Positions 8,342-18,269 are shown, counted from the stretch's first letter. The stretch is 64,000 nt of DNA from Oribacterium sp. KHPX15 (GCF_900107835.1 NZ_FNRG01000016.1:25956-89955); one strand, 5' to 3'. Made by a program: numbers and translations. Notes: generated by a model not told the origin, from the sequence alone.

Positions 8342-10303
8342 TCAATGTCTCCTTGGGATGACTTCTCCCTGCTCAAGTATGTCACCGTTTCTGTAAGCTG
8401 CAAGAAGCTCTTCAAGATCAGAAATCTGCCTCTTAAGCTCTCTGCCGTTGTCGGTAGCGCCTACTCTTACTCTTGTTTTCATCTGTTCCACGATCTGGAT
8501 CTCAGGTGTATTCTCGGCGCCCTTCTGGAAGCCCTTATGCTTAGCCAGAGCCAGATGACGGGAATTAAAGATAAGTGTGTAGCCGGCTATACCTGTTCTC
8601 GAGTGATAAGCCTTTGAGATACCACCATCAATGATAAACAGCTTACCGTTTGCCTTGATAGGTGACTCACCAAGCTTTGTCTTGACAGGAACATGTCCGT
8701 TTACGATATGTCCGACGGAGGCATCCACACCAAATTCCTCGAAGATCTTGTCTACGTACTTCTCTTCCTTTGCAAAGTTATAGTATATATTGAATTTTTC
8801 CTTGTGAGTCACAGGGTCTTCTATAAAACAGTGCTCAAAGGTTGTTATCTTGTCCTTTCCGAAAAGAGGAGAATTGGGGCCGCACCACATGTACCAGAAA
8901 AAGTCTGTAGCATAGAGCTTACCCTGAGGATCGTTTTCTCCGTTAAGAAAATAAGCATCGATAGCCTTGTCATTAAAGTAATCAAGAAGCGCCTTTCCGG
9001 AGAATATACCGTCTGGTGTCTTTATCTTTGTGAAGCTGCCGTCCTTTTCCATAGGTATACAGCCATGGTAAAGGATGTTGTTATTTACAACCTTATACAT
9101 TGATCCGTTTGTAAAGAAGAAACGGATGTGTTTCTGAAGAAGCTGAGAATGAGTAAAGCTGTAGATAAGAGTCTTCATCAAAGTCTCTTCTCTCTCTGTG
9201 AGCTTATAAGGATTCTTAGGATCGATGGTAGGGAAATTCTTGTCCTTAAGCGGATAAACCTTTCCGTCAATGTTCACGGTTCCCTTTGCATAATCCACCT
9301 TCTCCAGAAGAAGTCTGTGCTCCAGATGGTACTCAGGATGTCTCTTGATAAGCAGACCTTCCTCCTTGAGCATGATAATGGATATGGCCTTACACATCTT
9401 TGCCGCAAGAGCCGGTGAAACCGAGTCGGAAACATTGGAATCCAGAAGATGTGGCTGGAAGCATTCACATGGATCATCCCCGTAAACTTCCTCTGCATAC
9501 ATGGAAAGAGGTCTCAGATTTATTCCGTAGCCATCCTCAAGCACGTCAAAGGAATTGTAGGAAGTGGCGATGCGGAGAACATTGGCAATACATGCAGGGT
9601 TTCCGCAGACAGCTCCCATCCAGTCAGCATCATGATTGCCCCACTGGATATCCACATCGTGGAAGCTCATGAGCTCCTCCATGATACGGTCGGCGTGAGG
9701 ACCTCTGTCGAAAACATCTCCGATTATATGAAGATTATCGATAACGAGATTCTGTATAAGCTCACAAAGGGCGATAATGAAATCATCCCCCATGCCGGTG
9801 TCGATGATGGCATTCATGATCTCGCGGAGGTAATCCTTTTTATCCTCATCATGATTGTCGATATGCAGAAGCTCATCGATGGCATAAGCATAGCTCTGGG
9901 GCATCTTCTTACGAACCTTGGAACGGGTGAACTTTGATGAAACCACGCGGCAAATGTTTATAAGCCTGTTTATGGTTATGCGATTCCACTCGGGAGTCTC
10001 CTTTTCTTTATGTTTAGGGCTTGAAAGAATGTCTCTCGGATAGTAAATAAGATTTGCAAGCTCAAGCTGCTCCTCCTCAGGAAGAAGATTTCCGAAGGTC
10101 TCATCAATCTTATCTCTTACGATACCGGATGCGGAACGCATAAGGTAGATAAATGCCTCACTCTCACCATGAAGGTCAGAAAAGAAATACTCTGTGCCCT
10201 TAGGCAAAGCACATATAGCACGGAGATTAATGATCTCCGCACCTGCTGCAGTCGCAGTGGGAAACTGTTTCGCTAAAAGTTTTAAATAATCAAGATCACG
10301 CAT
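8342..10303 (-). CDS. fbp: Fructose-1,6-bisphosphatase class III
   Basis: Gluconeogenic phosphatase, fructose 1,6-bisphosphate to fructose 6-phosphate, of the large Firmicutes type; 653 aa, normal length. Metallophosphoesterase motifs are visible in order: SDLHGE near 42, GDVFDRG near 196, GNHD near 221, and GHVPVK near 551. The N-terminus RDLDYLKLLAKQFPTATAAGAEIINL is typical. Monocistronic: it has its own terminator, and a 250-bp leader separates it from ftsH. The leader contains a small GGGT-GAAG-ACCC hairpin about 15 bp before the start codon, possibly regulatory. Confidence 0.97.
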   Translation of the reverse strand: MRDLDYLKLLAKQFPTATAAGAEIINLRAICALPKGTEYFFSDLHGESEAFIYLMRSASGIVRDKIDETFGNLLPEEEQLELANLIYYPRDILSSPKHKEKETPEWNRITINRLINICRVVSSKFTRSKVRKKMPQSYAYAIDELLHIDNHDEDKKDYLREIMNAIIDTGMGDDFIIALCELIQNLVIDNLHIIGDVFDRGPHADRIMEELMSFHDVDIQWGNHDADWMGAVCGNPACIANVLRIATSYNSFDVLEDGYGINLRPLSMYAEEVYGDDPCECFQPHLLDSNVSDSVSPALAAKMCKAISIIMLKEEGLLIKRHPEYHLEHRLLLEKVDYAKGTVNIDGKVYPLKDKNFPTIDPKNPYKLTEREETLMKTLIYSFTHSQLLQKHIRFFFTNGSMYKVVNNNILYHGCIPMEKDGSFTKIKTPDGIFSGKALLDYFNDKAIDAYFLNGENDPQGKLYATDFFWYMWCGPNSPLFGKDKITTFEHCFIEDPVTHKEKFNIYYNFAKEEKYVDKIFEEFGVDASVGHIVNGHVPVKTKLGESPIKANGKLFIIDGGISKAYHSRTGIAGYTLIFNSRHLALAKHKGFQKGAENTPEIQIVEQMKTRVRVGATDNGRELKRQISDLEELLAAYRNGDILEQGEVIPRRH

Positions 10304-10507
10304 AATTACTCCCTAAATACCGGGTCTTCACCCTATGTCTTCTAGTTACTTCCTGAAAATTTGAAACGACTGAAGGACTACCTTATCGGGTTATCCTCAA
10401 CAAACATGAGTTAATTATATAGACGAAGTTAAAAATTTACTATACAAAATCACTATGTATTTAAAAATAAACGCGATATTTTTGATATATATTTAACAAA
10501 AGCAAAA

Positions 10508-10539
10508 GCGGATGGACACCTTTTGCAGCATCCATCCGC
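10508..10539 (-). terminator. Terminator of ftsH
   Basis: GCGGATGGA and TCCATCCGC pair around a 14-nt loop; the minus strand continues with a T-rich run. It lies 17 bp after the ftsH stop. Confidence 0.8.
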
Positions 10540-10555
10540 CAGTATGTTTTTCAAA

Positions 10556-12601
10556 TTAATTTGAAGGAGCCACAACCGAAGGATCAACCTCCTTGCGGTT
10601 AAGTATCTCCATGAATTCGGCTCCTGTGATAGTCTCCTTCTCGTAAAGGAACTTTGTAATCTCATGAAGCTTATTCATATTGTCCTTAAGAAGCTGCATA
10701 GCCTTGTCATGCTGCTCCTTCACAAGATCAACAGTCATCTTATCAATCCTGGTCTGGGTTTCCGGTGAACAGGTAAGCGACGCGTCACCGCCGAGATACT
10801 GATTCTGAAGCTGCTCCATGGCAACCATACCGATCTCGTCAGACATACCATAGCGTGTGATCATTGCACGGGCATACTTTGTAGCCTGCTCGATATCATT
10901 GCTTGCACCGGTAGTGCAGGTATGGAAGATCAGCTCCTCAGCACATCTTCCGCCTGTAAGTGTTGCGATCTTGTTCTCAAGCTCTTCCTTTGAGTAAAGG
11001 TAGTGATTTCCCTCTTCCTCAACCTGCATGGTGTAGCCAAGAGCGCCTGATGTTCTCGGGATAATGGTGATCTTCTGCACAGGCGCACTGTTCTTCTGAA
11101 GAGCCGCTACAAGAGCATGTCCCACCTCATGATATGAAACGATAAGCTTTTCCTTATCCGTCATTACCTTATTTTTCTTCTGGTAACCGGCTATAACCAC
11201 TTCTATGGACTCTTCGAGGTCTGACTGGATAACTCTCTCGCGTCCTGCTCTTACAGCCCTTAATGCAGATTCATTGATAATGTTGGCAAGTTCCGCACCG
11301 CTGGCACCCGCTGCGGCTTTTGCAATGGCTTCGAGATTGACATTCTCAGCCATCTTGATATCCCTTGCATGAACCTTCAGGATATCCACTCTTCCCTGGA
11401 AATCAGGAAGCTCGACAGGAACACGTCTGTCAAAACGACCCGGTCTCAGAAGTGCGGGATCGAGAGAATCCGGCTGGTTTGTTGCTGCAAGAATAATGAT
11501 GGCCTTTGAAGAATCGAAACCGTCCATCTCAGTAAGGAGCTGGTTCAGGGTCTGCTCACGCTCATCATTACCGCCTATGGCTCCGCCGCCTCTCTTTTTA
11601 CCTATGGCATCGATCTCATCGATAAAAATGATACAAGGCGCTTTTTTCTTTGCCTGGTCAAAAAGATCTCTGACCTTGGCGGCACCCATACCTACGAACA
11701 TCTCTACAAATTCAGAACCCGAAATAGAGAAGAAAGGAACATTTGCTTCTCCTGCCACAGCCTTTGCAAGAAGTGTCTTACCTGTTCCCGGAGGACCTAC
11801 AAGAAGCGCACCCTTTGGAATATGTGCACCTATCTCAGTGTACTTGTCAGGCTCCTTAAGATAGTCAACCATCTCATTAAGAAGCTCCTTGGCCTCATCC
11901 TCACCTGCAACATCCCTGAAGGTTACCTTGTTGTCACCATTGGCTTCATATTCTCTGGCATTGGACTTTCCAAAGCCTCCGAACATTCCGCCGCCTCCCA
12001 TGGAACCCATGCTTGAGGCCATTTTTCTGGAAAGCCAGTTTCCGAGGGCCCAGAAAATCAGGATGGGGAAAATCCAGCTTAAAAGGAAGCTGATTATTGG
12101 GCTTGTCTCAACAGGTATCTCTTCGTTGAAATTGACATTCTGGGAGAATAGAGCATCCAGCACATATGCCTCTGTGTACTCGTTCTTGATTCTCCCCGTG
12201 CGGCAGGTAAGATTCTTACCGTTGTAATCGACTACATAATATATAGTGTCATCAGTGAATTTAACGTCTGTAATAGCCTTGTTCTCAACAGCATTTTTAA
12301 ACTCCGTATAGGTCGTATCCTTCACCGATCGCGTCATAATTGACGGGAACACGAAGGTGTTCAGCAAAAGAATGATCACCAGGGCGACAAAATAATAGAA
12401 CACAAGCGGCTTTCTGTTTCGAGGCTTATAGCTGTTCCCGCCGTTCTGGTTTTGGTTGTTTTTATTGAACTGATTGAAAAAATCATTGAAATTGTCAAAT
12501 CCGTTGTCATTTGGGTTTTTGTTCCCGGAATAGTTTTCATTAGCAAGATTGAGCTGTGACTTACCCATCCTGCCTTTGAAAACATTAAAGATATTTATCA
12601 T
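10556..12601 (-). CDS. ftsH: ATP-dependent zinc metalloprotease FtsH
   Basis: Membrane-bound AAA protease that degrades misassembled membrane proteins and regulators; 681 aa. A polar Asn/Gln-rich N-terminus (residues 20-60), helix 1 near 66-86, an extracytoplasmic domain and helix 2 near 168-188 are followed by Walker A GPPGTGKT (269-276), Walker B FIDEID (326-331), second region of homology RPGRFDRR (386-393) and the zinc motif HEVGH (491-495; most FtsH have HEAGH, and HExxH is kept). The Asn-rich leader is longer than in Bacillus FtsH. AAAGGA 7 bp upstream supports the first ATG. Transcribed alone. Confidence 0.97.
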   Translation of the reverse strand: MINIFNVFKGRMGKSQLNLANENYSGNKNPNDNGFDNFNDFFNQFNKNNQNQNGGNSYKPRNRKPLVFYYFVALVIILLLNTFVFPSIMTRSVKDTTYTEFKNAVENKAITDVKFTDDTIYYVVDYNGKNLTCRTGRIKNEYTEAYVLDALFSQNVNFNEEIPVETSPIISFLLSWIFPILIFWALGNWLSRKMASSMGSMGGGGMFGGFGKSNAREYEANGDNKVTFRDVAGEDEAKELLNEMVDYLKEPDKYTEIGAHIPKGALLVGPPGTGKTLLAKAVAGEANVPFFSISGSEFVEMFVGMGAAKVRDLFDQAKKKAPCIIFIDEIDAIGKKRGGGAIGGNDEREQTLNQLLTEMDGFDSSKAIIILAATNQPDSLDPALLRPGRFDRRVPVELPDFQGRVDILKVHARDIKMAENVNLEAIAKAAAGASGAELANIINESALRAVRAGRERVIQSDLEESIEVVIAGYQKKNKVMTDKEKLIVSYHEVGHALVAALQKNSAPVQKITIIPRTSGALGYTMQVEEEGNHYLYSKEELENKIATLTGGRCAEELIFHTCTTGASNDIEQATKYARAMITRYGMSDEIGMVAMEQLQNQYLGGDASLTCSPETQTRIDKMTVDLVKEQHDKAMQLLKDNMNKLHEITKFLYEKETITGAEFMEILNRKEVDPSVVAPSN

Positions 12602-12703
12602 ACAATGTCCTTTCTGCTACTCTTCGTTGAATTGAAAATACTTTTCAATTTAATGATTGTTGATTATATATATCAAATGTGTATTCGTTGTGAACAGTTA
12701 AAA

Positions 12704-12733
12704 AACTTCCGAAGATTCAAATCTCCGGAAGTT
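12704..12733 (-). terminator. Terminator of csoR
   Basis: AACTTCCG and CGGAAGTT arms with an inner AGATT/ATCT stem, followed by TTTTTTAAC on the minus strand, 11 bp past the csoR stop. It closes the copA-csoR operon. Confidence 0.8.
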
Positions 12734-12744
12734 TTCTGGTTTGA

Positions 12745-13059
12745 TTATTTCATCGTTTTCTTCAAAAGTTCACACAGCTCATCAACTGCTTCTTCTTTTC
12801 CTTCTTTAATGTCTTCAACAACGCAGGACTTGATATGTGAACTTAAGAGTTCTTTGTTAAAGGAATTGAGAGAAGCCTGGACTGAACTCACCTGGATAAG
12901 AATATCCGGACAATACCTGTTGTCCTCGATCATCTTTTTTATGCCGCAGATCTGGCCTTCTATACGATTAAGTCTAGTAGTCAGCGCCTTGATCTGCTCA
13001 GGTGTTCTGTTCTTATGTCTTACATTCTCTCCGTCACAACAAGCAGGCATGTCATCCAC
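12745..13059 (-). CDS. csoR: Copper-sensing repressor CsoR
   Basis: Cu(I)-responsive repressor of the CsoR/RcnR family, 104 aa. It has the full Cys-His-Cys metal set (Cys50, His75, Cys79, in RYCPD and SSHIKSC) that binds Cu(I) in a trigonal site, and the TTRLNRIEGQICGIKKMI helix. A short Cys-containing N-terminal extension (MPACCDG) is an extra possible metal ligand. The gene follows copA with 1 bp between the genes, so repressor and pump are made together. A palindrome fitting the CsoR operator type lies before copA. Confidence 0.95.
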   Translation of the reverse strand: MDDMPACCDGENVRHKNRTPEQIKALTTRLNRIEGQICGIKKMIEDNRYCPDILIQVSSVQASLNSFNKELLSSHIKSCVVEDIKEGKEEAVDELCELLKKTMK

Positions 13060-13060
13060 C

Positions 13061-13273
13061 TTACTTCACGATAGAAACGAACTCAAAGTCGTGATCCTCA
13101 ACAGCCTTCTTTATGACTGCCTCGTCAACTTCCTTTGAAAGCTCGATAACCGCTGTTCCGCTGTCATGTGAAACTGCTGCAGAAGTAACTCCGTCAAGAG
13201 CCTCCAGAGCCTTCTTAACTGTTGCCTCACAATGTCCGCACATCATTCCCTTGATATTAACTGTTTCTGTCAT
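13061..13273 (-). CDS. Possible internally initiated CopZ-like copper chaperone (inside copA)
   Basis: In frame with copA and identical to its last 70 residues. The ATG at 13273 is preceded by AAAAAAGGAGAATGAAATC, a good ribosome site about 8 bp upstream. The product MTETVNIKGMMCGHCEATV.. is a complete HMA domain (CxxC at 12-15) of normal CopZ length. This would let one gene supply both pump and chaperone. It is a prediction from the initiation signals; the site could be unused and the domain present only as part of CopA. Confidence 0.5.
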   Translation of the reverse strand: MTETVNIKGMMCGHCEATVKKALEALDGVTSAAVSHDSGTAVIELSKEVDEAVIKKAVEDHDFEFVSIVK

Positions 13274-15643
13274 GATTTCATTCTCCTTTTTTGTTTCTTC
13301 ATTTGTATCCAACTCAACTTCCTTTTCCGCAGAAGCTGTAGTTTTTCTTTTTATCATCTTATCCTTTGATGCATCAAATACATCGAAAAGGTTAAGTCTC
13401 AAAGCATTCATACATACCGTAAAGCTGGAAATGCTCATGGCGGCAGCTCCCACCATAGGATTCATTTCAAAATTCCAGCCGAAAAGCGCAGAGTAAAATC
13501 CTGCCGCAAGAGGTATGCAGATAACATTGTAAAAAAATGCCCAGAACAGGTTCTGATGGATATTCCTTATGGTTGCCCTGCCAAGTCTTATGGAGGCAGC
13601 CACATCCGTAAGCTTTGACTTCATGATCACCACATCGGCAGCATCAATGGCTACATCAGCTCCCGCCCCTATGGCTACACCAAGGTCCGCTCTTGTTAAT
13701 GCCGGCGCATCATTGATTCCGTCACCCACCATGGCAACCTTGCCTTTTTTCTGAAGTTCACGGATAACCGCTTCCTTACCGTCCGGAAGAACTCCGGCTA
13801 TAACGTGATCAACTCCTGCCTGCTCTGCGATTGCATGGGCGGTTTTTTCATTGTCACCGGTGATCATGTAAACCTCGATGCCCATGCCTTTAAGCTCTTT
13901 TATGGCTTTTTCGGAATCCTCTTTGATGGTATCAGAAACAGCGATCATGCCCAGAAGCTTACTGTCTTGAGAAAAGAAAAGCGGTGTCTTTCCCTTTTCC
14001 GAAAGCTCATCGGACTTTCTTTCAATTGTATCAGAAGCTCCGAATTTATCCATCATGAACTTGCCGGAGCCTCCGAATATTTCGTGACCGTCAAGCTTTG
14101 CCGTTATGCCGTTTCCAGGTAATGCCCGGAAATCGCTAACCTCCGGAATATGGATATGATTAACATTAGCATAGCTCATAACTGCCTTTGCCAGAGGGTG
14201 TTCTGATTTCTGTTCCAGGGAAGCCGCAAGACTCAGAAGTTCTTCCTTTTTTACGCCTTCCTCCGGTATTATATCTGTTACCACAGGCTCACCCTTTGTG
14301 ATGGTTCCGGTTTTATCAAGAGCAACTATTTCGATGCGTCCGGACTGTTCCTGGGAAGCGGCGGTTTTATAAAGGATACCGTTTTTTGCTCCCATACCGT
14401 TACCAACCATGATGGCCACAGGTGTTGCAAGTCCCAATGCACAAGGGCATGAAATAACCAGCACAGCAACTGCTCTCGGAATGGAGAACTCGACTCCCTT
14501 TCCCATGAAAAGCCAGATAAATAATGTAAGCACTGAAACGATAATGACGAAAGGCACAAACACTGACGCTACCTGATCCGCAATTCTTGCAATAAGAGCC
14601 TTTGTTGCAGCTGCATCCGATACCATATTTATGATCTGGGATAATGTTGTATCCTTACCAACTCTCGTAGCCCTGGCTTTTACATAACCAGACTGATTGA
14701 TGGTTCCGGCGGACACCATATCTCCGATAGTTTTGTCAACCGGTATGGACTCTCCCGTAAGGGCTGACTCATTTACTGAAGTTTCTCCTTCTTCTATGAT
14801 TCCGTCCACGGGGATATTCTCTCCGGGTCTTACAACAAACAGGTCTCCGGTTTTAACTTCAGCAATAGGAACTTCAATCTCTTTCCCGTCCCTGTAAAGA
14901 ACCGCTGTTTTTGGTGACAGCTTCATAAGACTTTTAAGCGCGTCTGTTGTATGTCCCTTGGACATTGCCTCCAGGAGTTTTCCTACGGTTATAAGCGTAG
15001 GTATCATAGCAGCTGTTTCAAAGTACAGGTTGTGAGCCAGATGATGAACTGTTTCCATTTCGCCTCTGCCCATGGCGTTTATCATGATATAAAGTGACAC
15101 AAGTGAATAAGCAAAGGAGGCTGAGGATCCCAACGCGATGAGTGCATCCATATTGGGGGATCCGTCAAACAGCGTCCTGAATCCGTCTATGAAAAATTTT
15201 CTGTTTATATACATCACGACTATGGCGATGAGCATCTGGGTCAATGCATTGGCCGCGTGATTTTCAAGAAAGGCGGGAACCGGGAATCCTGCCATGTTGT
15301 GTCCCATGGAGAGGTACATAAGTGTCAGGAGAAGCAGTGCCGATCTGAGAAGGCGTTTCTTAAGCACTGGTGTTTCATGGTCTTTTAATGCTTCTTCCTG
15401 GGCTTTCAGGCTGTCTTCATAGGTGTTTTCTTCTGTCTTCTCTGCTCCTTTTACAGAGGCGCCGTAGCCGGCTTCTTCAACGGCTTTTATGATTTCACAG
15501 GCTTCTGCAGTGCCGTCGACCATTAGTGTGTTGGTCAGCAGTGAGACGTTTGCTTCTTTTACACCCGGGACTTTTTTCGCGGCTTTCTCTACTCTTGCCT
15601 GGCATGCGGCACAGCTCATGCCGGTTACTATATATTGTTCCAT
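13061..15643 (-). CDS. copA: Copper-exporting P1B-type ATPase with N- and C-terminal metal-binding domains
   Basis: Exports Cu(I) across the cytoplasmic membrane; 860 aa. Order: N-terminal HMA domain with GMSCAAC (Cys11, Cys14), eight predicted helices, TGES, membrane metal site CPC (399-401), phosphorylation motif DKTGT (443-447), SEHPLAKA, GDGINDAP, then an unusual C-terminal HMA domain (residues 791-860, CGHC with Cys802 and Cys805) resembling a CopZ chaperone joined by a charged linker. ATG at 15643 is preferred because GGAGG lies 5 bp upstream; the in-frame lead from 15682 has no support. A ribosome site inside the gene may also give the C-terminal domain alone. Followed by csoR. Confidence 0.95.
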   Translation of the reverse strand: MEQYIVTGMSCAACQARVEKAAKKVPGVKEANVSLLTNTLMVDGTAEACEIIKAVEEAGYGASVKGAEKTEENTYEDSLKAQEEALKDHETPVLKKRLLRSALLLLTLMYLSMGHNMAGFPVPAFLENHAANALTQMLIAIVVMYINRKFFIDGFRTLFDGSPNMDALIALGSSASFAYSLVSLYIMINAMGRGEMETVHHLAHNLYFETAAMIPTLITVGKLLEAMSKGHTTDALKSLMKLSPKTAVLYRDGKEIEVPIAEVKTGDLFVVRPGENIPVDGIIEEGETSVNESALTGESIPVDKTIGDMVSAGTINQSGYVKARATRVGKDTTLSQIINMVSDAAATKALIARIADQVASVFVPFVIIVSVLTLFIWLFMGKGVEFSIPRAVAVLVISCPCALGLATPVAIMVGNGMGAKNGILYKTAASQEQSGRIEIVALDKTGTITKGEPVVTDIIPEEGVKKEELLSLAASLEQKSEHPLAKAVMSYANVNHIHIPEVSDFRALPGNGITAKLDGHEIFGGSGKFMMDKFGASDTIERKSDELSEKGKTPLFFSQDSKLLGMIAVSDTIKEDSEKAIKELKGMGIEVYMITGDNEKTAHAIAEQAGVDHVIAGVLPDGKEAVIRELQKKGKVAMVGDGINDAPALTRADLGVAIGAGADVAIDAADVVIMKSKLTDVAASIRLGRATIRNIHQNLFWAFFYNVICIPLAAGFYSALFGWNFEMNPMVGAAAMSISSFTVCMNALRLNLFDVFDASKDKMIKRKTTASAEKEVELDTNEETKKENEIMTETVNIKGMMCGHCEATVKKALEALDGVTSAAVSHDSGTAVIELSKEVDEAVIKKAVEDHDFEFVSIVK

Positions 15644-15709
15644 CTCGTCCTCCGTGATGATCTGTAATCTATATACCCCCACCCCCCTATCTTGAGGTGT
15701 GAGCTAAAT

Positions 15710-15726
15710 ATACCACCCGGGGGTAT
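15710..15726. promoter_or_regulatory. Probable CsoR operator before copA
   Basis: ATACCACCCGGGGGTAT, a pseudo-palindrome of the G-rich, TACC..GGTA type known for CsoR, 67 bp before the copA start. A C-rich stretch (15673-15687) closer to the gene may be a second half-site. It fits autoregulation of copA-csoR. Confidence 0.65.
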
Positions 15727-15760
15727 GTTAGTCAATACCTGTTTTTTTAAAATGGGACAG

Positions 15761-15794
15761 AAAATGCAGGGGATGTGCGACGGCCCCTGCATTT
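15761..15794 (-). terminator. Terminator-like hairpin after rpe
   Basis: AAAATGCAGGGG and CCCCTGCATTTT arms, 28 bp beyond the rpe stop, ending with a T-rich minus-strand stretch. The sequence AAATGGGACAG in front of it also occurs, slightly changed, at 58333. Confidence 0.7.
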
Positions 15795-15822
15795 TCTTCA
15801 CGTATTGGCTAAAAGTACTTAT

Positions 15823-16479
15823 TTACGCATTATTTATCAGAGATAAAAATTCTTTGACGTTCGCGGCTGCGTCACCAGCGTAAATGGCGGAGCCGGCAAC
15901 GATGACGTTGGCGCCGGCCTGGACGATTGACTGGACGTTGTCTTTTTTGATACCGCCGTCGACTTCGAGGTCGGCTTTGGAACCGGTGGTTTCGAGCATT
16001 TTTCTGACGGCTTTTATTCTGTCAAAGCTTTCAGGGATTATTTTCTGGCCGCCGAAGCCGGGTTCCACTGTCATGAGGAGGATCATTTCAACCTTGTCGA
16101 TGAAAGGCTCGAGTGCTGATACATCTGTGCCGGGTTTAATGGATATTCCGGCACGCTTTCCGAGGCTGTGAATCTTGTCAATAACAGCCATGGGATCCTC
16201 GGCAGCTTCCAGATGGAAGGTTATGCCGTCAGCTCCGGAAGCGGCTATTTCTTCAATATATCTTACAGGATCCACAATCATAAGGTGTACATCAAAAAAG
16301 ATATCGCATGCGCTTCTGGCACTTTTTATAACCGGCATTCCAAGTGATATGGACTTTACAAATACACCGTCCATAACATCTACATGAAGGTATTCTGCTC
16401 CTGCTTCCTTTACATCAACAATCTGCTGTCCCAGATTCTTGAAATCCGCCGACAGAATAGAAGGACTCAAAATTCTCAT
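15823..16479 (-). CDS. rpe: Ribulose-phosphate 3-epimerase
   Basis: Interconverts D-ribulose 5-phosphate and D-xylulose 5-phosphate in the pentose phosphate pathway; 218 aa TIM barrel. Signature motifs: ILSPSILSADF, HVDVMDGVFV, FFDVHLMI, MTVEPGFGGQ and LEVDGGI. The start at 16479 is chosen for the GAGGAG 9 bp upstream; the reading frame extends 7 codons further without support. It lies behind ulaF, separated by a strong terminator hairpin. Its product would carry D-xylulose/ribulose phosphates made by the ascorbate pathway onward. Confidence 0.96.
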   Translation of the reverse strand: MRILSPSILSADFKNLGQQIVDVKEAGAEYLHVDVMDGVFVKSISLGMPVIKSARSACDIFFDVHLMIVDPVRYIEEIAASGADGITFHLEAAEDPMAVIDKIHSLGKRAGISIKPGTDVSALEPFIDKVEMILLMTVEPGFGGQKIIPESFDRIKAVRKMLETTGSKADLEVDGGIKKDNVQSIVQAGANVIVAGSAIYAGDAAANVKEFLSLINNA

Positions 16480-16580
16480 TTCTAAATACTCCTCGATCAT
16501 AATATTTTAATAACTCTTATTTGAATTATACATCTTTAAACAGCAATAAGAATAGTATTAGTTAATTCTGATATAAAACA

Positions 16581-16624
16581 GCCGGAGCCGGCGGACATTC
16601 ATTTGAATGCCCGCCGGCTCCGGC
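16581..16624 (-). terminator. Terminator after ulaF, GC-rich long hairpin
   Basis: Stem of about 20 bp (GCCGGAGCCGGCGG.. with its complement) and a minus-strand TTTTATAT tail. It ends the ascorbate operon. The 14-mer ATGCCCGCCGGCTC in its right arm also forms the edge of the repeat at 6309-6600. Confidence 0.8.
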
Positions 16625-16639
16625 ATACGTATAAAAAGA

Positions 16640-17335
16640 TCAGCCCTGGCCGTAGTATGCGTTAGCACCATGCTTACGGAAATAATGCTTATCCATAAGC
16701 TCCTGAGGTGCCGGCTTTACATCCTTATTGATGAGTTCAGTCCAGAATGCCATCTTAGCAACTTCCTCTGCAACAGCTGAATTATGAACTGCCTCGTGAG
16801 CATCCTTACCCCAGCTAAATACACCGTGGTAGTTGCAAAGTACTACAGGAACAGCTACAGGATCCTTTTCCATGCGCTGGAATTCAGATACGATAAGTTT
16901 TCCAGTGTTAACTTCGTAAGCTGTATCTATCTCTTCTTTTGTAAGACATCTTACGCAAGGAATCTCTTCATAGATATAGTCGCAATGTGTTGTTCCGTAG
17001 CATGGAATGCTGCGTCCTGCCTGTGCCCAGGCTGTAGCATAAGGTGAATGAGTATGAACGATGCCTCCGATATCCTTGAATGCCTTATAAATCTCTACAT
17101 GTGTAGCGGTATCAGATGAAGGGTTAAGCTTTCCTTCAACCTTATTGCCCTCAAGGTCAACAACTACCATGTCATCAGGAGTCATGTCATCATATTCTAC
17201 TCCACTTGGCTTGATAACAAAAAGTCCTGACTCACGGTCGATCTCACTTACATTACCCCAGGTAAATGTAACAAGCTTGTACTTTGGAAGAAGAATATTT
17301 GCCTCATAAACCTTTTTCTTAAGTTCCTCTAACAT
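16640..17335 (-). CDS. ulaF: L-ribulose-5-phosphate 4-epimerase (UlaF/AraD type)
   Basis: Class II aldolase-fold epimerase making D-xylulose 5-phosphate from L-ribulose 5-phosphate; 231 aa, the family length. Residues matching the metal site and catalysis: Asp75 in NPSSDTATH, His94 and His96 in VHTHSPYA, and His170 in CNYHGVF. AraD, SgbE and UlaF are hard to tell apart by sequence; the position as last gene of an ascorbate PTS operon favours UlaF. Preceded by a small membrane protein gene. Confidence 0.93.
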   Translation of the reverse strand: MLEELKKKVYEANILLPKYKLVTFTWGNVSEIDRESGLFVIKPSGVEYDDMTPDDMVVVDLEGNKVEGKLNPSSDTATHVEIYKAFKDIGGIVHTHSPYATAWAQAGRSIPCYGTTHCDYIYEEIPCVRCLTKEEIDTAYEVNTGKLIVSEFQRMEKDPVAVPVVLCNYHGVFSWGKDAHEAVHNSAVAEEVAKMAFWTELINKDVKPAPQELMDKHYFRKHGANAYYGQG

Positions 17336-17439
17336 TAGAAAACCTCCTAATTATTAATAATATTCCTGACCACGATTATCATCGCGGTAGCACACAGTTT
17401 TTAGCATCTGAAAAGAATACTTTCAGATTCCATCTTATA

Positions 17440-18255
17440 TTATAATGCAGCCGTTATTGAAAGCGCTACTGCTACACCCAGTGCAAAAAGCAATACTCCA
17501 ACAATAAGTTGTATTGGTTTTGCATTATTTTCCCTGATCTGATGACTTTTTTCATCATAGAACAGTGTGATCTTATCTCCTATGGGAAATGTTTTCTCAT
17601 ACTCTGAATTCACATGCAGACACATAATGTTTTCATTTCTGTTCATTTCATATTTCACCACAGGATAATAAATAATTTTATCTCCTCTTAAGATCTTAGT
17701 TGACTTGGATATCTGTCTTTTATAAGTATCAATTATTTCAGCTTCAAGGGATTTAAGTCCCATACGGGAAATACTTACATAATTGTAAATAAGGCAGACA
17801 CCGGCTCCCATAAATAACAAGCCAAGACTTCCCATGGCATATATTTCATTACCCTGGTTTGTCCATAGAGCTATAAGTATAGTAAGTGCTCCTCCAAGCA
17901 TTACGGCGACAGGATGAAATACAGAACTCTCATCCGCATCATTGATTACGAAATTTCCCAAATCCGATGTTTTCGTCAGGCGCACCTGCTGTCCCACTGC
18001 ATATTCCGTCGGAGTCTTTATTGCGTGTATTTCTTTATTTCCTGTTTTGGGATTTACATATTCAATCGTAGTATTGAAGTAATTGAAGACTTCCCGGTCT
18101 TTCTTGTCCTTCTTGACAACGTGCTCACAGCGCACCACAAGCCCTGCTACAGATCCATGCCTGTGACTTGTGAGCCAGTTTCTCACCTGACCTGAACCCA
18201 GAAGAAAAATCACAATTCCCGGAATATATAAAAAATACTGTGTGAAATCCTGCAT
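17440..18255 (-). CDS. Membrane protein of DUF3592-like type
   Basis: Not recognised beyond a resemblance to DUF3592 proteins; 271 aa. A helix near 8-20 is followed by a polar beta-rich part (VNPKTGNKEIHAIKTPTEY), a helix pair near 120-165, a second beta-rich part and a C-terminal helix (LIVGVLLFALGVAVALSI). The duplicated soluble module between helices is typical of that family, for which no function is known. ATG at 18255 has GGAGG 4 bp upstream; earlier GTG/ATG codons at 18273 and 18270 overlap the stop of the DeoR gene. It sits in the ascorbate operon between the regulator and ulaF, but no role can be given. Confidence 0.75.
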   Translation of the reverse strand: MQDFTQYFLYIPGIVIFLLGSGQVRNWLTSHRHGSVAGLVVRCEHVVKKDKKDREVFNYFNTTIEYVNPKTGNKEIHAIKTPTEYAVGQQVRLTKTSDLGNFVINDADESSVFHPVAVMLGGALTILIALWTNQGNEIYAMGSLGLLFMGAGVCLIYNYVSISRMGLKSLEAEIIDTYKRQISKSTKILRGDKIIYYPVVKYEMNRNENIMCLHVNSEYEKTFPIGDKITLFYDEKSHQIRENNAKPIQLIVGVLLFALGVAVALSITAAL

Positions 18256-18269
18256 TACGCCTCCAACCA

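Noticed and set aside
10304..10450. Riboswitch in the leader of fbp
   Set aside because: A small GGGT-GAAG-ACCC hairpin is present, but no known riboswitch pattern could be recognised.
15823..16479. Ribulose-phosphate epimerase as the missing UlaD
   Set aside because: Both are TIM barrels of similar size, but HVDVMDGVF, DVHLMI and VEPGFGGQ are specific to ribulose-phosphate 3-epimerase and not to the OMPDC group.
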